Origin: Lumbricus terrestris
Taxonomy: Eukaryota > Annelida > Clitellata > Crassiclitellata > Lumbricidae
Assembly: GCA_949752735.1 (NCBI GenBank)
Contig: OX457037.1
Coordinates: 17,454,795-17,518,794 of the forward strand
DNA length: 64,000 nucleotides
Direction of reading: 5' to 3'
Both the position numbers and the translations under genes were made by a program. Of the stretch, positions 1 through 12,145 are shown in pieces (the stretch's first letter is position 1; every line of letters starts with the position of its first letter). The notes under the pieces were generated by a model. The model was not told the DNA's origin. It made no database searches and was given only the letters and a program-made list of their open reading frames with translations.

Positions 1-360
1 TATTATCGACTCCCTTAATTTAATCCGTAAACTTTACCTTAAATTAATCCTTAATCATCTCCAATGGCAGTGCAACGATGCGCAGGAGGGTTCTACTTCT
101 TAGCGTATTTCAATGAACGAAAATTGATTGATGAATTTCTCAAAACGACAAACTATTGAAGGAAGATTTAGCTTGCAACCGGTACCTATAATACTCAAAA
201 TTGTCTGCAGCTATACACTGTTTTCAATCTGCCAAATTATAATTGAACTGATGGGTAAAAAATGCAGTTATTAGAATGAAATTGTGTGTATTGAACTTGA
301 TACAATCTCTCAAAGATTCATCCGTTACTCTGCACATTATGGAATAGCAGCACTTGCTTT
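1..360. other. AT-rich intergenic, no gene seen
   Basis: No open frame with protein-like composition and no recognisable repeat boundary is visible on either strand. Confidence 0.5.
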
Positions 361-515
361 TGGAATGAATGAATGAATAAACGAATGAATGCACGAATGG
401 ATGAATGAATGAATGAATAATTGAATGAATGAATGAATGAATGAATGAATAAATGGATAAATGATTGAATGAATGAATGAAAGAAAGAATGAATGAATGA
501 ATGAATAGCCCTAAT
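361..515. repeat. GAAT tetranucleotide microsatellite
   Basis: Imperfect array of GAAT/GAATGAAT units with occasional GGAT and AAAT variants. Open frames across it are products of the repeat and are not treated as genes. Confidence 0.9.
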
Positions 516-828
516 CGCTAAAGTGTGCATATTGTGATGGATAACTCATTAGTTTTGGTTCTGGCTTGAAACTCATGCATGTACAATTGTACATCCAAGG
601 CTCACAGCACCAGCTTCTGTTTTGGAAGATTGCACAGCTGTATGCAAATGACAGGTTAATACAAATTTACGACAGGCAGCCACTGCTCGTCAGTGTCATA
701 AAACCATGTTAAGATGACAAAGCCGTTGCACGACCCCTGTTCACTATAAGAACCTTAATCCAGATACAACGCCAACGTGATATGCAGGATATTGCCAGCC
801 GCTTGTTCGCAGAGATTTATCCATGCAC

Positions 829-1060
829 GCATCATCATCATCATTGCTCTCCTCCGTCCGGCCGCACCGACGATGAGGCTTTTACATGGCGTTTCCACGC
901 TGCTTTATCCTTGATGATATCCATGGCATTCCTCATATCCACGTGCCTTTCCTCTAGATCTTCTCTTATGTTGTCGATCCATGTTTTTCTTTGACGTCCT
1001 CTACTTCTCCGTCCCTCCACATTGCCGTGCAGAGCCGCAGTTGGCAGTCTTCTGTCATGC
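829..1060 (-). mobile_element. LINE (non-LTR retrotransposon) 3' end, 5' truncated
   Basis: Read on the minus strand, the stretch from about 1060 down to 841 encodes a classic LINE C-terminus. It has a basic run (GRRSRGRQRKTW) followed by an acidic IREDLEE stretch and a late W-K-R-H-V motif. It then stops at a TGA (841-843) that runs directly into a short (TGA)n tail at 829-845. Basic GRRxRGRQ...W segments at the C-terminus are typical of reverse transcriptases of several LINE clades. The clade is not resolved, because the reverse transcriptase core and endonuclease are absent. The 5' truncation and microsatellite-like 3' tail fit target-primed reverse transcription. About 70 codons survive, so this copy is dead. 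Confidence 0.75.
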
Positions 1061-1639
1061 AGGCATAAGCAATGTATTTATGCAACTCATTTATGCATGC
1101 TGCTCGTATCCATGTAAGAACTCCTGCATGCCGTGCCATACGTTCATGCACGTCTGTCTATCTGTATGTATGTGCGTATGTTCACGTGTATAGAAGGACA
1201 TTATTATAAAGGCATATATATATATACATATAATATATATTAAGCCTATAATATATATTATATATAATTATCATATCTATATAATTTATATATATATATG
1301 TATGTATGTACGCATGTCATTGTGCATGTGTTCTGTATGTATGCATGTGCGAAAATATTAATCAGCTTGAGTAATGTTTTCGAAGATTGCACGCGTCATC
1401 GGTGAAATAATTAATTAGACATTATACTGAAAAAGGATCTTTGACAAATAGAGTCACCTGGGACTTCTAAATCCTGCAGACTGCCATTGTTATTTTCCCC
1501 CTAGATCTGATGTCACCACCAGCCAGTTCCCCAGCTGCAAGCAACCCCCCACGGTTGGTCTTTGTGTTCGTCTTAGAAGCTTTCAGTCGAATAGCAACGC
1601 AAGACATGCATCGAGTTTTCTCTTGTTTTCTTTTATCTT
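1061..1639. other. Intergenic, with TA-rich block at 1212-1310
   Basis: Contains alternating TA/ATATAT sequence around 1212-1310 and variable TATG/CATG words to about 1350. No gene is supported. Confidence 0.5.
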
Positions 1640-2430
1640 AGTTTCTATCTTTTTTGTCTCCGCTTCATATTCTTCTTCCTTCTTCTTTCTATTCCGTCTC
1701 CTCTCCTCTTGATCACTGCTTCCTCACCCGTTCCTCTTCCTCTTCCTCCTCCTACCGATCCTCCCATCCGCTTCCACGTCCACTCAGCTACATTCTTCTT
1801 CCTCTTTCTCCTCTTCCTCCTCCTTCTCATCATCTTTTTCTTCCTCCCCTCCCTCTTCCTCCCTCCCTCTTATTTCCATTCCTCTTCCTCCTCTCCCTTT
1901 TCCCCCTCCCTCCTCTTTCCTCCTTCTTCCTCTACTTTCTGTTTTCCGCTTCCTCTTTCTCTTCTCCCTCTTCTTTCCCTTCCTCTTCCTCCCCTCCCTC
2001 TTCCTTCCCTTTCTCTTCCTCATCTCCCTATTAATCACCTCCCTCTTCCTTCCCTCCCTCATCCTACCCTTCCTCTTCCTCCTCTTCCTCTTCCTCCCCT
2101 CCCTCTTAATCCCCTCCCTATTCCTCCCCTCCCTCTTTCTCCCCTCGCTCTTCCTCCCCCTCTTCCTCCCCTCCCATTTGCTCCCCTCGCTCTTCTTTCC
2201 CTTCCTATCTTCATTTGCTCATCATCTTCATCCTCAGTCTCATCCTCCTATCTCTCTTCCTCTTTCACCTCCTCGTCCTTTTCCTCAACTTCTCCCTCCT
2301 CAGTCACTTTTTCCACCTCAAATTCTATTCTTCCGCTGTGTTAACCTCTTCTTCCCCTTCCTATCCCTTCTCATTTCCTTCTCCTTCCCATCGTCTTCCA
2401 TCTCCTCTTTTTCCGGACATAGAAAAATAA
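1640..2430. repeat. Long polypyrimidine (CTTCCT/CCCTCC) tract
   Basis: Nearly 800 bp in which the plus strand is almost entirely C and T, built from irregular CTTCCT, CCTCCC and TCTTCC words. Long frames on both strands (Ser/Pro/Leu-rich on plus, Arg/Lys/Glu/Gly-rich on minus) follow from this composition and are not genes. Such tracts can form triplex (H-DNA) structures and are common in repeat-rich animal genomes. Confidence 0.85.
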
Positions 2431-2789
2431 GAAAACAGAAGCAATAAAAACGTTCACGGGTTTCTCCTGACACAGGTGAAAGCGAGGAAGTAAGTGTCAT
2501 AAGCAATACACAATGCTCTCGTTGCCCACCGTGCAATGCACGATGTGCGGTTTTAGATGCAAACAACAGAATCCTTAATTTCATTTATTTAGACCTACTG
2601 TACTGTAATTTATTGTATGCAGACAGTGATCCGACTGTACCATGGTAGATTCATTTCACACGTGCGCCTATAATATTTATTGTATTTCATTTCCTCAAAC
2701 AGTGACAGGCATCATTTGGCCTTTTGACAAGACTTAGTGGCTGCCAGATCTCGTTTAACCCATTATTTGTGTCTGTTTGCATTTATTTG

Positions 2790-3080
2790 TTGTGGCTATT
2801 CATTCATTTATTCATTCAGCAATTCATTTGTGCATTCAGTTGTCATCTCGCTAATTAATTCGTTCTTTCGTTCATTCATTCGTTCATTCATTCATTCATT
2901 CATTCATTCACTCACTCATTTATTCATTCTTCATTCACTCATTCATTCACTCATTCATTTATTCGTTCATTCACTCATTTATTCACTCATTCATTCACTC
3001 ATTCATTCACTCATTCATTCACTTATTCATTCACTCATTCATTCACTCATTCATTCACTCGTTCATTCACTCGTTCGTTG
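2790..3080. repeat. CATT/CACT satellite with 12-bp higher-order unit
   Basis: Starts as CATT and CGTT tetranucleotides and becomes a regular 12-bp array of CATTCATTCACT from about 2930 to 3075. The Ile-His-Ser repeat protein it would encode is a by-product of the array. Confidence 0.9.
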
Positions 3081-3431
3081 ATTCCTTTAAATGACTCATG
3101 TAGGCTATCTTTAATTCATTTGCTCGTTCTTTCCATTGATTATTCATTCATTCATACTTTCCTTCATCCATTTAAAAAAACTATTGTTGTTACAGTCTTT
3201 CGCATTATAGCTCATTCGTCTCTTGTCCCGTCTGCTTTCTTGTTTTGCTATTCATTGATTGAGTTAGACTATACAAGACAAGCTGTTATTGCCAACTTAG
3301 AGACGAGTAGGCCTACACGCTAGAGATTCTGTCTGCATGCAGTTTTCCTGTAAAACACTAATACTAAACACGATCTCAAAATAATATTTGTGAGGCGAGT
3401 ACCAGTATAAGAATTGTAGAAAAATAACTGG

Positions 3432-3720
3432 GAGTGGGACGCTGTGGTGTAGCGATAAGTTCGTCGCCTTGTGACCGAAGGGTCTCATGTTCGAATCTAC
3501 CTAAAGCCACTACGTAGCGACCTTGGACAAGTTGCTTACGTTCAATTGTCTGTGTGGAAGGCCACGGGAAACCACCTCACTCATCTCATCCCCAGGGGCG
3601 TAAAGCCAATGAACCTGTCTTCGGGCAGAGAACTTATCATCATCAGATGGGAGTCAGACATTGATTTACGTGATCATGAGGTGTGCAATGAGGATGGTGG
3701 TAAGAAAGATTAGGGGGATT
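3432..3720 (+). mobile_element. tRNA-derived SINE (subfamily 1)
   Basis: The head reads like a tRNA gene: an A-box-like TGGTGTAGCGATAAG near 3449 and a B-box-like GTTCGAATCTAC near 3490. It is followed by a body with ACCTTGGACAAGTTGCTTAC near 3520, which resembles the CCTTGGGCAAGTC(A/C)CTTA segment shared by many tRNA-derived SINEs. The same head and central motif recur at 10182, 42318-42540 (minus) and 52860-53077 (minus). This copy has a different tail, with a CCCCAGGGGCGTAAAGCC segment, so it represents a second subfamily. Exact ends are approximate. Confidence 0.7.
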
Positions 3721-3944
3721 GAGCCCTCACAACCCTAAATCACCATGGTGAGTGCATGATGTATACCCGCATATAACCTCGACTATAGTCATGACTTTAG
3801 ACGTCTAAAGATTTTGCAACAAAAATCATATTTAACGGGAAATAATAAGCCAGAAGCTTGTGCTTCATTTTGGTTTTTTTATTCATTGTCATGCGCAGCT
3901 TGACAGACGACGAAGCTGGCCGACCATTGTCTGCAGGCAGAAAA

Positions 3945-4165
3945 GACCAGACGAGAGAGAGACAGACAGAGACACATACACAGAGAGAGAGAGGAGAGAG
4001 AGAGGAGGGAGACAGCGAGAGTGGAGAGAGAGAGGAGAGAGAGAAAGAAGAGAGAGAGAGACAGCGAGAGAGGAGAGAGAGGATAGAGAGAGAGGAGAGA
4101 GAAAGAGGGACGGACGGACGGACGGAGGGAGGGAGGGAGGGAGGGAAAGAGGGAGGGAAACACAC
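3945..4165. repeat. Purine-rich GA/GACA/GGAC microsatellite
   Basis: Compound array: GAGA/GACAGA (3945-4100), GGAC (about 4108-4125), GGGA (about 4125-4160). Arg/Glu-rich frames on plus and Ser/Leu-rich frames on minus are composition artefacts. Confidence 0.9.
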
Positions 4166-4254
4166 ATGCAGACACGCACAGAGACTTAGATAAATTATGT
4201 GATCGTGTTCTTCCAAGCAAACAGTGTTCGTTAAATTCCCTTCATCTACTGACG

Positions 4255-4350
4255 CTATCACACCACCCACCACTGTCACCACCATCCCAGCCACTACCAC
4301 CATCACCACCACATCCACCATCACCTCTACCACCTACACCACTACCACCT
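4255..4350. repeat. CAC/ACC trinucleotide repeat
   Basis: Imperfect CCACCA/CACCAT array. No gene. Confidence 0.75.
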
Positions 4351-4369
4351 CCACCATCGGCACCTGTTA

Positions 4370-4860
4370 AATAGAATCCGCGTATCTTGGTTGCCAAGAG
4401 ACCAATGGATGTTTATTATAATTATCATGTACATGTATATTTATTGAGACTATAGCTCGTTATACAATGTAATGATTTTTAAATTAATGTAATAAGCGAA
4501 GAACACGCACACTTTCCATTCTTATTATGCATAGGACAGTGCGTATAATTATATTCTACATAATTATCACCATAATTATGCATGTATAAAGAGCCTGAAA
4601 TAAGACATTTAATTATGTGTAATAGGATATATATAATTATATAGGCCTAGTTGTTTTAAATACATATATATATATTATGTATGCATACTACATATGCAAC
4701 TATATATACAGTTATACATAATTGTATGGCCCATACCTTATTTCAGCCTATTTATACATACATAGCCTAATATTATATACGTCATAATTTATATAGGCCT
4801 ACACTTACGTATACACCGTGTCGTGTATGTGAATATATTCTCAATGTAAACGTTCGCGTA
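4370..4860. other. AT-rich intergenic block
   Basis: Dominated by TATATA, ATAATTAT and TAGGCCTA words. No gene or clear element is visible. Confidence 0.5.
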
Positions 4861-4916
4861 TAAGATTTGATTTAATAACCGAGAGGGATTGCTGACATTT
4901 TTGCCATATTTTCTTT

Positions 4917-5098
4917 ATGGATTTCTGTGGCGACGTGAACCCCGCCGGGTCTTTCCCTTTCATGTCTTCTTCTTCTCGAAGACGTTTTCCCATCTTCATT
5001 TTACCACCGTCGTCCACCTCGCCCACCTCTCGTCACCCACAGCTGAGGTCAATGATGTCAGCAGAAAATCGCATTGGGTCTGGCAGCATGACCATGCG
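4917..5098 (+). CDS. Possible first coding exon (weak)
   Basis: An ATG at 4917 opens a 60-codon frame that runs to a strong splice-donor match, CG|GTGAGTAAG, at 5099. The stretch is visibly richer in G+C than its AT-rich surroundings, as coding exons often are. The encoded segment is Ser/Pro/Arg-rich with no domain I recognise. A second frame is also open here, and no downstream exon could be paired with it. It is a candidate only, and could equally be a non-coding island with a chance donor. Confidence 0.2.
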
Positions 5099-5099
5099 G

Positions 5100-6919
5100 T
5101 GAGTAAGGCAGCTAATAATTATTCTAACGCAGAATCTAAAAAATTCAATGGGATCCATGATGGGATTTTTCATATCGCTATTAATTTCTTATAGGTGTTT
5201 CTATTGCATATTATAATCTCTGCAGAAAAATTAATTTGCATTGTAGACCTAATGTAGCCTACTTTGAGCATTTGAAAAGCGTTTCTCACATAAATATTAT
5301 AGTCTTTCAAACTTTCAAAGGCCTTTCAGAAGCGTTCAGAGGACGAGCAGGAACATACAGAAAATAAAGGTTTTAAGGTGAAAGTGGCAACTACACCCTA
5401 CCAGAGCGGATGGTATAAATTGTAGGAAAGGGGAAGTTCATTCCAGAGAGATTGACCAATGGAGGCGAAGTCATTGTGGCCCAAGAAACAAGGGGAACGA
5501 AACGGTCAAGCACGATCTGCGAGGACGAAATGACGATGCAGAGACGATGGGGAATTTAACGACAATGGTATTTTGGAGCAAGCCCCAGTTGAGCTTTCAG
5601 CACGAGACTAAGTAGCCTACTGTAAATTGGACGCACGAAAAGAGGGCGAAAAGAATGACTTTTTCAATAATATTTCCGTTTAACTAGGCCTGCGTGTCTT
5701 TTGAAACAACGATGTGACTTCAACGCTTCTGGGATTAAGGCGGCAACGCTCCTTTCACTTCTCCTCACATCCCTCGCCATTTCAACTCTAAACATCACCC
5801 ACCTTAGCCGTCCATCTATCTGCCTGTGAGACTCTCCGGACTTGACCCGCTGCCTATCGATTTTGCTTTGATTAAGCGCCTGTGAATAAGCTGGTTCCCG
5901 CGACTTGGCTTTTGTGGGCGCTGTAGAAGTCTCGAGATTACGATTACGATTACGATATAGAATGCAGTGAGGATCGGCAGAACGATATACATGTGGATCT
6001 ATCGATTAATGGAAAAGGAATTACGGAGTAAGAGTATCCAGCGCCGATGATTAGGCACAGATTAGAGTCGACTAAGGTCAAGATCAATTAAGCTGTTTCA
6101 ATCAACTGTATATTAATAGGACCTATCATTAAACCTTAGGCCTATAAATAAACTTAAGGCCTATACTATAAGCACACACCACTTTTTACGTTATTAAACA
6201 CACAACTAGGATTCAAAATTAAACCGTTCGATTATGTAATGCCATCATACCATAAGCACCCACAGGCTTTTTTTACAGGAAGGGTAAACACGATGGCCAC
6301 GGTAAAAAGTTTTAGCAAGAGGTTTAAAAATGTAAAGCTGGAAATAACGAGCATGATTTTTGCATAGAGGTTTCTGACCTAAAATTAATGTAATTTCTCA
6401 ATTTCACTTTGCGCACCAAATTAGTATTAGTCAATTGCAGCGTTTGTGCAACAAATCGATTAAAACCCCAAAAGTAGGGCTTAGTGGTTAAAAAATGTCA
6501 AATTTCCGATATGTGGGCTTCCATGAGCGGTGCCATAAAAACTTTGCTCACTCAATGCGATTGTCCCTTCCATCGGTCGTTGACTCAACTAGCGCCACCT
6601 GCGAACGGCCCATCAATAATAAATGTGCAGCGGTCGCCTGAAGCAGATACTGCCAGCTTTTTGGAAACTGCTTTGACCCATTTCACCTCTGGAAGCAGCT
6701 GCCAGAATCATAAAAGATGGCTCTAGACTTACGTCACAACTCTGTCTGTCCCTGTCTGTCTTGGCTGTCCTTCTGTCGGTCGGTCGGTCTGTCTCTGCCT
6801 GCTGTCTGACTATGTCCGCGTGTCCTTGTTTTTATACAGCACGCAGCTGCGCGTTGTCACGATTATGTGCATGTGCATATAATGGTATATTAGTGCGTCT
6901 TTGTTACATATGTACATAC
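5100..6919. other. Intergenic, no gene seen
   Basis: Unique-looking sequence with scattered TAGGCCTA words and a short GATTAC triplet run near 5940. No protein-like open frame and no element ends were found. Confidence 0.45.
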
Positions 6920-7115
6920 TAGCTGAATTACCCGGCGTTGCCCGGGAAATTTCGGTTTTTAGTCCCCAGCCACGCCTGACCCCGTTCGCGCGCCGCCCTT
7001 CTCACCTTGCCTTACATCGGCTCAAACCTGGTCCCAACCTGGGGTGCCCGGCGTTGCCCGTGAAATTTAGGTTTTCGGTCCAACCCAGCTCCCACCCTCC
7101 ATGTTTAGGCTATAG
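6920..7115 (+). repeat. Dispersed repeat with duplicated CCCGGCGTTGCCCG motif
   Basis: The motif ACCCGGCGTTGCCCGGG followed by AAATTTCGGTTTTTAGTCC (about 6931-6964) recurs about 110 bp later as CCCGGCGTTGCCCGTG followed by AAATTTAGGTTTTCGGTCC (about 7047-7082). This marks two adjacent diverged copies. The CCCGGCGTTGCCCGGG core is a word I associate with dispersed repeats in many animal genomes, but I cannot name the family. Confidence 0.5.
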
Positions 7116-7179
7116 TCAGTTTTTTTGCGAAACGCGTGCCATAAGATCTGCCCTCAGCGAAAAATGATGCTCCCTGCTT

Positions 7180-7495
7180 CTTTATCTTTCCGTGTCTCAG
7201 TATCTGCCAATGTCTGTCTTTGTCTCTGTCTGAGTGTTTTTCTCTGTCGTTGTTTCTGACTCTGTCTATCTCTGTCTCGGTCCGTCTCTGTCTGTCTCAC
7301 CGCCTTTGTCTCTCTTCTTTCTGTCTCGGTCTCTGTCCGCCTGTCTTTGTCTCTACATGTCTGTCTCTGTTTCTGTCGGTCTGTATCTGTCTCTGTCTTT
7401 GTCTGTGTGTGTCCCTCTCTCTTTCTCTGTCTGTCTGTCTCTCTTTCTCTGTCTCTCTCTGTCTGTCTGTCTGTCTCTCTTTCTTTAGACAATAG
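7180..7495. repeat. TCTG/TCTC pyrimidine-rich microsatellite
   Basis: Irregular CTGTCT/CTCTGT array. The Cys/Leu/Ser-rich and Arg/Asp/Gln-rich frames through it are artefacts. Confidence 0.9.
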
Positions 7496-7714
7496 AGAGA
7501 CATGTCAACCCATCTGCTTCCTTCTCATCCTGTCCATCTTCTCTTCAGCGATTGATCGACGGATGTAATTGGCTTTCAAGAGCCAACTGATGCTGCACGA
7601 CGTACAACGACGTACAACGTCGTACATGGCTGGACAACAACAATTGACAAATGATTAGCAGCGACGTTGACTACGTCACGTGATGCAGCCAGCAGACGGC
7701 TTCCTTCCAGAAAA

Positions 7715-7795
7715 AGCAGCACAGGCAGACTGACAGATAGACAGACAGACAGAGACAGACAGACAGAGAGACAGACAGACAGATAGGCAGGAAGA
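7715..7795. repeat. ACAG microsatellite
   Basis: ACAGACAG array with GATAG variants. Confidence 0.85.
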
Positions 7796-8597
7796 CATAT
7801 AAAAACATGGCAACGGATCAACTGCAGACTGCAGAGAACGAGTGGGTTGAGTGGCACCTGCAGATCTCCATTATCTTCAGAGCGCAACAACATTGGAACA
7901 CATTGTGTACGTCGAAGCAGCGCCTACTAACGGTGCTACCCGTCTATCAGGCTATCGGTAGCCTTTATTCCTTATAGAGTAGTACTCTAGGCCTAATTAC
8001 TGTTTACCTTCAGTGAGTAGGCTACTTTTACACCATGTTGGTCAGTAGACCTACCATACATTGTACGTACAGCCAACCTTCCATATAACCCCATCAATGA
8101 TGGTTATCTGCACCGTCCATAAATTAGTCTTCGAGAGTAGAATTTATTGGCTATTATCGCATCGGCATAGCCCTGAATAAATCATGTGCCGACGTTTCAG
8201 AGGCAATATACTGCGACCGAGTCATCGCTGAATTACGAAAATAACGCTTCTTTAACGACAGGCTCAGTGTACACCGTGGGCGGATAAATGGTATACGCGA
8301 CCGTGTTCCATCATATCACGCTGCGTTGGTTAACAACGAAAGTACGACGCGTGCCTATTATTTGACGACGTCCATGCGTGTGTGATTGATGAGGCATGCG
8401 ACATATCACGTTCAATGTTTAAGGCTTTGAGAGTTAGGATTTATGCGGAGATGGGACATGAAGTATGTGAATCATGTGGATTTCGTTTCCACGACAGTTG
8501 TTAGAAAGGAGGATGTTGACTTTCTGGAAGGTGTTTGTTTCACATTGGTATGATGCTGTTTACTTTGATTCTATGACCGCCTCCCGTTGTTAAAAAA
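7796..8597. other. Intergenic, no gene seen
   Basis: No coding-like frame and no repeat boundary recognised. Confidence 0.4.
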
Positions 8598-8605
8598 ACT
8601 ATAAT

Positions 8606-8938
8606 CAGGGCGGTACTTGTAAAACTTTAGGTGAGTACACGCTACGGTTGAAAAAATTGACTTTTTTCGTTCTTTGAGACGCGCTAATTTCATCATTTTA
8701 CCAGTTTTATTTGTTGTGTAAGCGCGATATTCTGCTGTTTTCTTGTCAGAATTTTATTTTTGTCACGTTTTTCTTTTCTCTTTGTGAGGTAAATTCATGC
8801 TGTAAGAAACTTATACATTACACAGTATCATACCCGTAACTGGCGTATGCCCTCATTAACGGAACTAGTACACTATGCCCAATTTTTAGGTGCACAGTAC
8901 ACGCTGTATAGCCATATATACCATCGTGTACTGCCCTG
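8606..8938. mobile_element. hAT-like MITE, 333 bp, 8-bp TSD
   Basis: The left end CAGGGCGGTAC and the right end (reverse complement CAGGGCAGTAC) form terminal inverted repeats with one mismatch in 11. They are flanked on both sides by the perfect 8-bp direct repeat ACTATAAT (8598-8605 and 8939-8946). An 8-bp target duplication with CAG-type ends is characteristic of hAT-superfamily elements. There is no transposase, so it is non-autonomous. Confidence 0.8.
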
Positions 8939-8946
8939 ACTATAAT

Positions 8947-10181
8947 TGAGGACCTTTTTTCTTTCAGGACAGTCCAGCATTACAAATATGACATTCGTTT
9001 TTTATTCCGTAGCAGCTTCGCATTGCAAAGGTGCTACTTGAGACAGGTTTAGCGCTATAGTTAACACTCTGGCATGGAAGTGCTTACGGATTCGGGTTTG
9101 CTTCCTGCAACCTTCCTTAAGATCTACTGAACCTTCCATTCGGAAGATGTTATTGGTAAGTCAGTAGTAGGACGTGATGCACTCCCCGTTGACTGCCGAC
9201 AGTTAAATTCGACTCCTTTAATAACTTGTGATTAGACTCTCCTTCATACTCTGAATAATACTATAGTCATTCTGTGTTGTGTCAGTTTAAAATTTACGAA
9301 GATTTCTCTATGTATTAAGATCATTATCGTTACTTACTTATTTTTATTTGTATACGGATTACAAAATCACATTCTAAAGATATTTTTGTGTGTATTCTCT
9401 TTGATCCATCACGACTGAAAAATACCTTGACATAGACCTATGCATTATTAATTCTGGCGCACGTGAACTTGTTTTATCATCCGCACCATTTATGTACATA
9501 AGAAATGCTCTAAGTAGCCTATAGCCTACAAGCACCAGCAACGACATGCAAGCTGCAAGCGAATGCATAAAAATCTCTAAGAAGTGAGAGCTCAGCCCTC
9601 AAAAACGAACAGTTTATTTTTGTTCAAAACATCCTACAAATAATAAATAGAGGTCTCTCAGCAACTGAACATGTAGAAAAAAATTCGATGGAAACAAGAA
9701 ACTATGCGCATGATAGCACAATAATTTCTTGGTCAAAAAGCTTTGACATCTTTCAACTCAGAGTTACAGTAAGATAAGAGTAAAACTGTAACCTCTCTAG
9801 TATAATTGGCATCCAATCTTCTTACCTCAGCATACTGAACCACCAACGCTTTGAAATCGGACGACATAGCTCAGAAGCAAACATGATGATAGTATAGTGG
9901 CCAAAGATAATTTAATAGGCCTATCAACAACAAAATATAATTGATTTCATAATTACATTACCATGTAATCAGATATAGCCTAAACTGAAACCAGGAGGGA
10001 CGATCCTAAGCATTGCAGAACATCAATTTTCTGCAATATAATTGTCGCAATGAAGTCCGAAATCAGCGTGTATCACGGTGTATGGTTAGTAAACCGTTTG
10101 TCCGTAAGTGAAGCGATCAGTTTTTTTATTTTTAAGGGCAATCCAATCTTACTCTTGTAAGTCAATTTAATCATGTGTGCG
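8947..10181. other. Intergenic, no gene seen
   Basis: No convincing open frame or element is visible. Confidence 0.4.
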
Positions 10182-10415
10182 GGCGGTGGTGTAGTGGGTA
10201 TTTTCGTCGTCTTGTAGCCGAAGGGTTGCAATTTCGAATCTACCTCAAGTCGCCGCGTACCGTAACGGACCTTGGGAAAGTCCTTTACTCGCAATTGCTC
10301 GGGCGTTTCGGAGTGAAATTCCGACGAGGTGTCCGCTCTGCAGTCGGGAGCGCCTCTGATTAAAGAGCTTGAAGGGGCGCTTTGACAAGTGCACATACAA
10401 CCAAACAAATCAACA
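10182..10415 (+). mobile_element. tRNA-derived SINE (subfamily 2)
   Basis: tRNA-like head with A-box GGTGGTGTAGTGGGTA near 10187 and B-box-like TTTCGAATCTAC near 10233. The body contains GGACCTTGGGAAAGTCC (about 10267) and a Cys-free GC-rich segment. The 3' part, GGGAGCGCCTCTGATTAAAG onward, matches the minus-strand copies in both halves of the tandem duplication, at 42318-42540 and 52860-53077. The tail ends near ACATACAACCAAAC. Confidence 0.75.
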
Positions 10416-12060
10416 TTACCTGCAACGTAATCATTCACAAATGCAATTCCTTGCTAAGTCCTACGAACAATAGCAACTGTGATGGGCCGTCGACACTACA
10501 GGCCTACAGTAATATTGAACGCTCAATCACAAAGGTCTCATACCATTAAGACTTCGACACTCACAGGTTGGCCTTTTTTTATTTATGACAACACCAGTAG
10601 GCCTTCACGACCTGGAATACAGTAATAACAATTCACAGATCGCAAAACTTCTTCTCAACGTCAACAGCGAGTCGAAATTAAAAGCAATATCGTGCGCAGC
10701 GATTTAGTACACGACCTAAGAAAAAAATAGAACTGCAACAACGATGCCATTTCGACACGATCCACCGGATAGTAAATTATTCACAAAGCGACAATACAGG
10801 AACACTATGCTTACCAACCGACGACACTAAAAGCCGAACAGGACAGAACCAGGAAAGCGAATGGAAACGTCTACATTACCCAGAAACATGATTTTCATTT
10901 AGGCCTATTCATGGAATGAAAGCAAAACGACGTGTACACTGTACAGTAAGTTCTCGTTCGTGATCATTTCGCATGCAATAGCCTACATTGGGATCATATA
11001 CAATATTTTCTGCAGCAACTAAAATGAGATATAAAGTCGATCCAAATCATGTGTTTAAATAGAGGATCCGACAGTTTATTTCCCGGGCAAAGTCGAATAA
11101 AGTACGAAAGTCTTTCCATTGTTCAATTCAATTCAGTTCAATTAAATTGTTTGCAAACAGCAGAGCGTCTTTTAAATAACAATAAGGTTGAACAATTAAC
11201 ATTGATGTTATTTTTGATAGTAGGCTAGAAGTGCAGGTACAGAGGAGCAACAGGCTCACCCAAAAGGGAGGAATCCAACTACACAGACCGAGTTGGGCCT
11301 GCATCAACTGATAGAGTCAACCGCTTTTCAATATTTGCAGTGGCAATAGAAGTACATCATGATCATCAGTGCTGGGAGTAATAATAAAAGTGTCATAGTT
11401 CATACCAATTAATTAATTTTATGCTCAAATCGTTCGTATTGTTTTCGTGAACTCAACAAATTGCAAATGAATAATTATAGATGTCGATATTGCAAAATAT
11501 TTATTGGTCTGTACTCTATAGCATGTTTGCCATTATGGGTGGGTCTGGACAAAAATGAACGTTTGAAACACATTAAATTTTATGTATGACTACACGACCC
11601 TTTCGTTCCCTTATGTTAAACCTAATAGATGTTTCGTATCATCATATGCATAAAATTATATTCTCACTTCATCTCTCTTTACTAGACACGTTGAGGGTCT
11701 CCTTTTTAAACCAAGCCTTGACGCCCAGATCAGTTCTCATTTTATAAGTAAGAGAGTAAGTAAGTAAATAAATATGACACAAAAAGTTCTTTATATACAA
11801 AGTGTTTGCACAATTATTTACAAAAATACAATGTGCTTTTGTGGAAATGTACTTATATTCACTCCGCATTCATCGCAGCACATATATTTTTAACAGCATA
11901 AAAACAAAGGAGCAGAAAAATGAGAGATGGAGGAAGAGAAGCAGTTCCTTAAGCTGCACACGAGAGGTATAGAGACCTAGCGCTTTCATTTTCTCAGCCA
12001 CTGCATATGAAGACAGCTGGCCAGACCCCTCCCTTACCAGCCAAGGTTTACAGCCGATGC
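10416..12060. other. Intergenic, no gene seen
   Basis: AT-rich, with several TAGGCCTA words. No supported feature was found. Confidence 0.4.
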
Positions 12061-12061
12061 C

Positions 12062-12145
12062 AACACATTCACACATACACACACGCACACGCACACACAC
12101 GCACACGCACGCACACGCACACGCACACACACGCACACACACATT
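12062..12145. repeat. CA dinucleotide microsatellite
   Basis: (CA)n with CGCA interruptions. The sequence just to the right (12150-12310) has a protein-like minus-strand frame, but its N-terminus and ends are undefined, so it is not called. Confidence 0.9.

Noticed and set aside
1654..2447. Long Ser/Pro/Leu-rich frames
   Set aside because: Explained by the pyrimidine tract; no domain, start context or splice sites.
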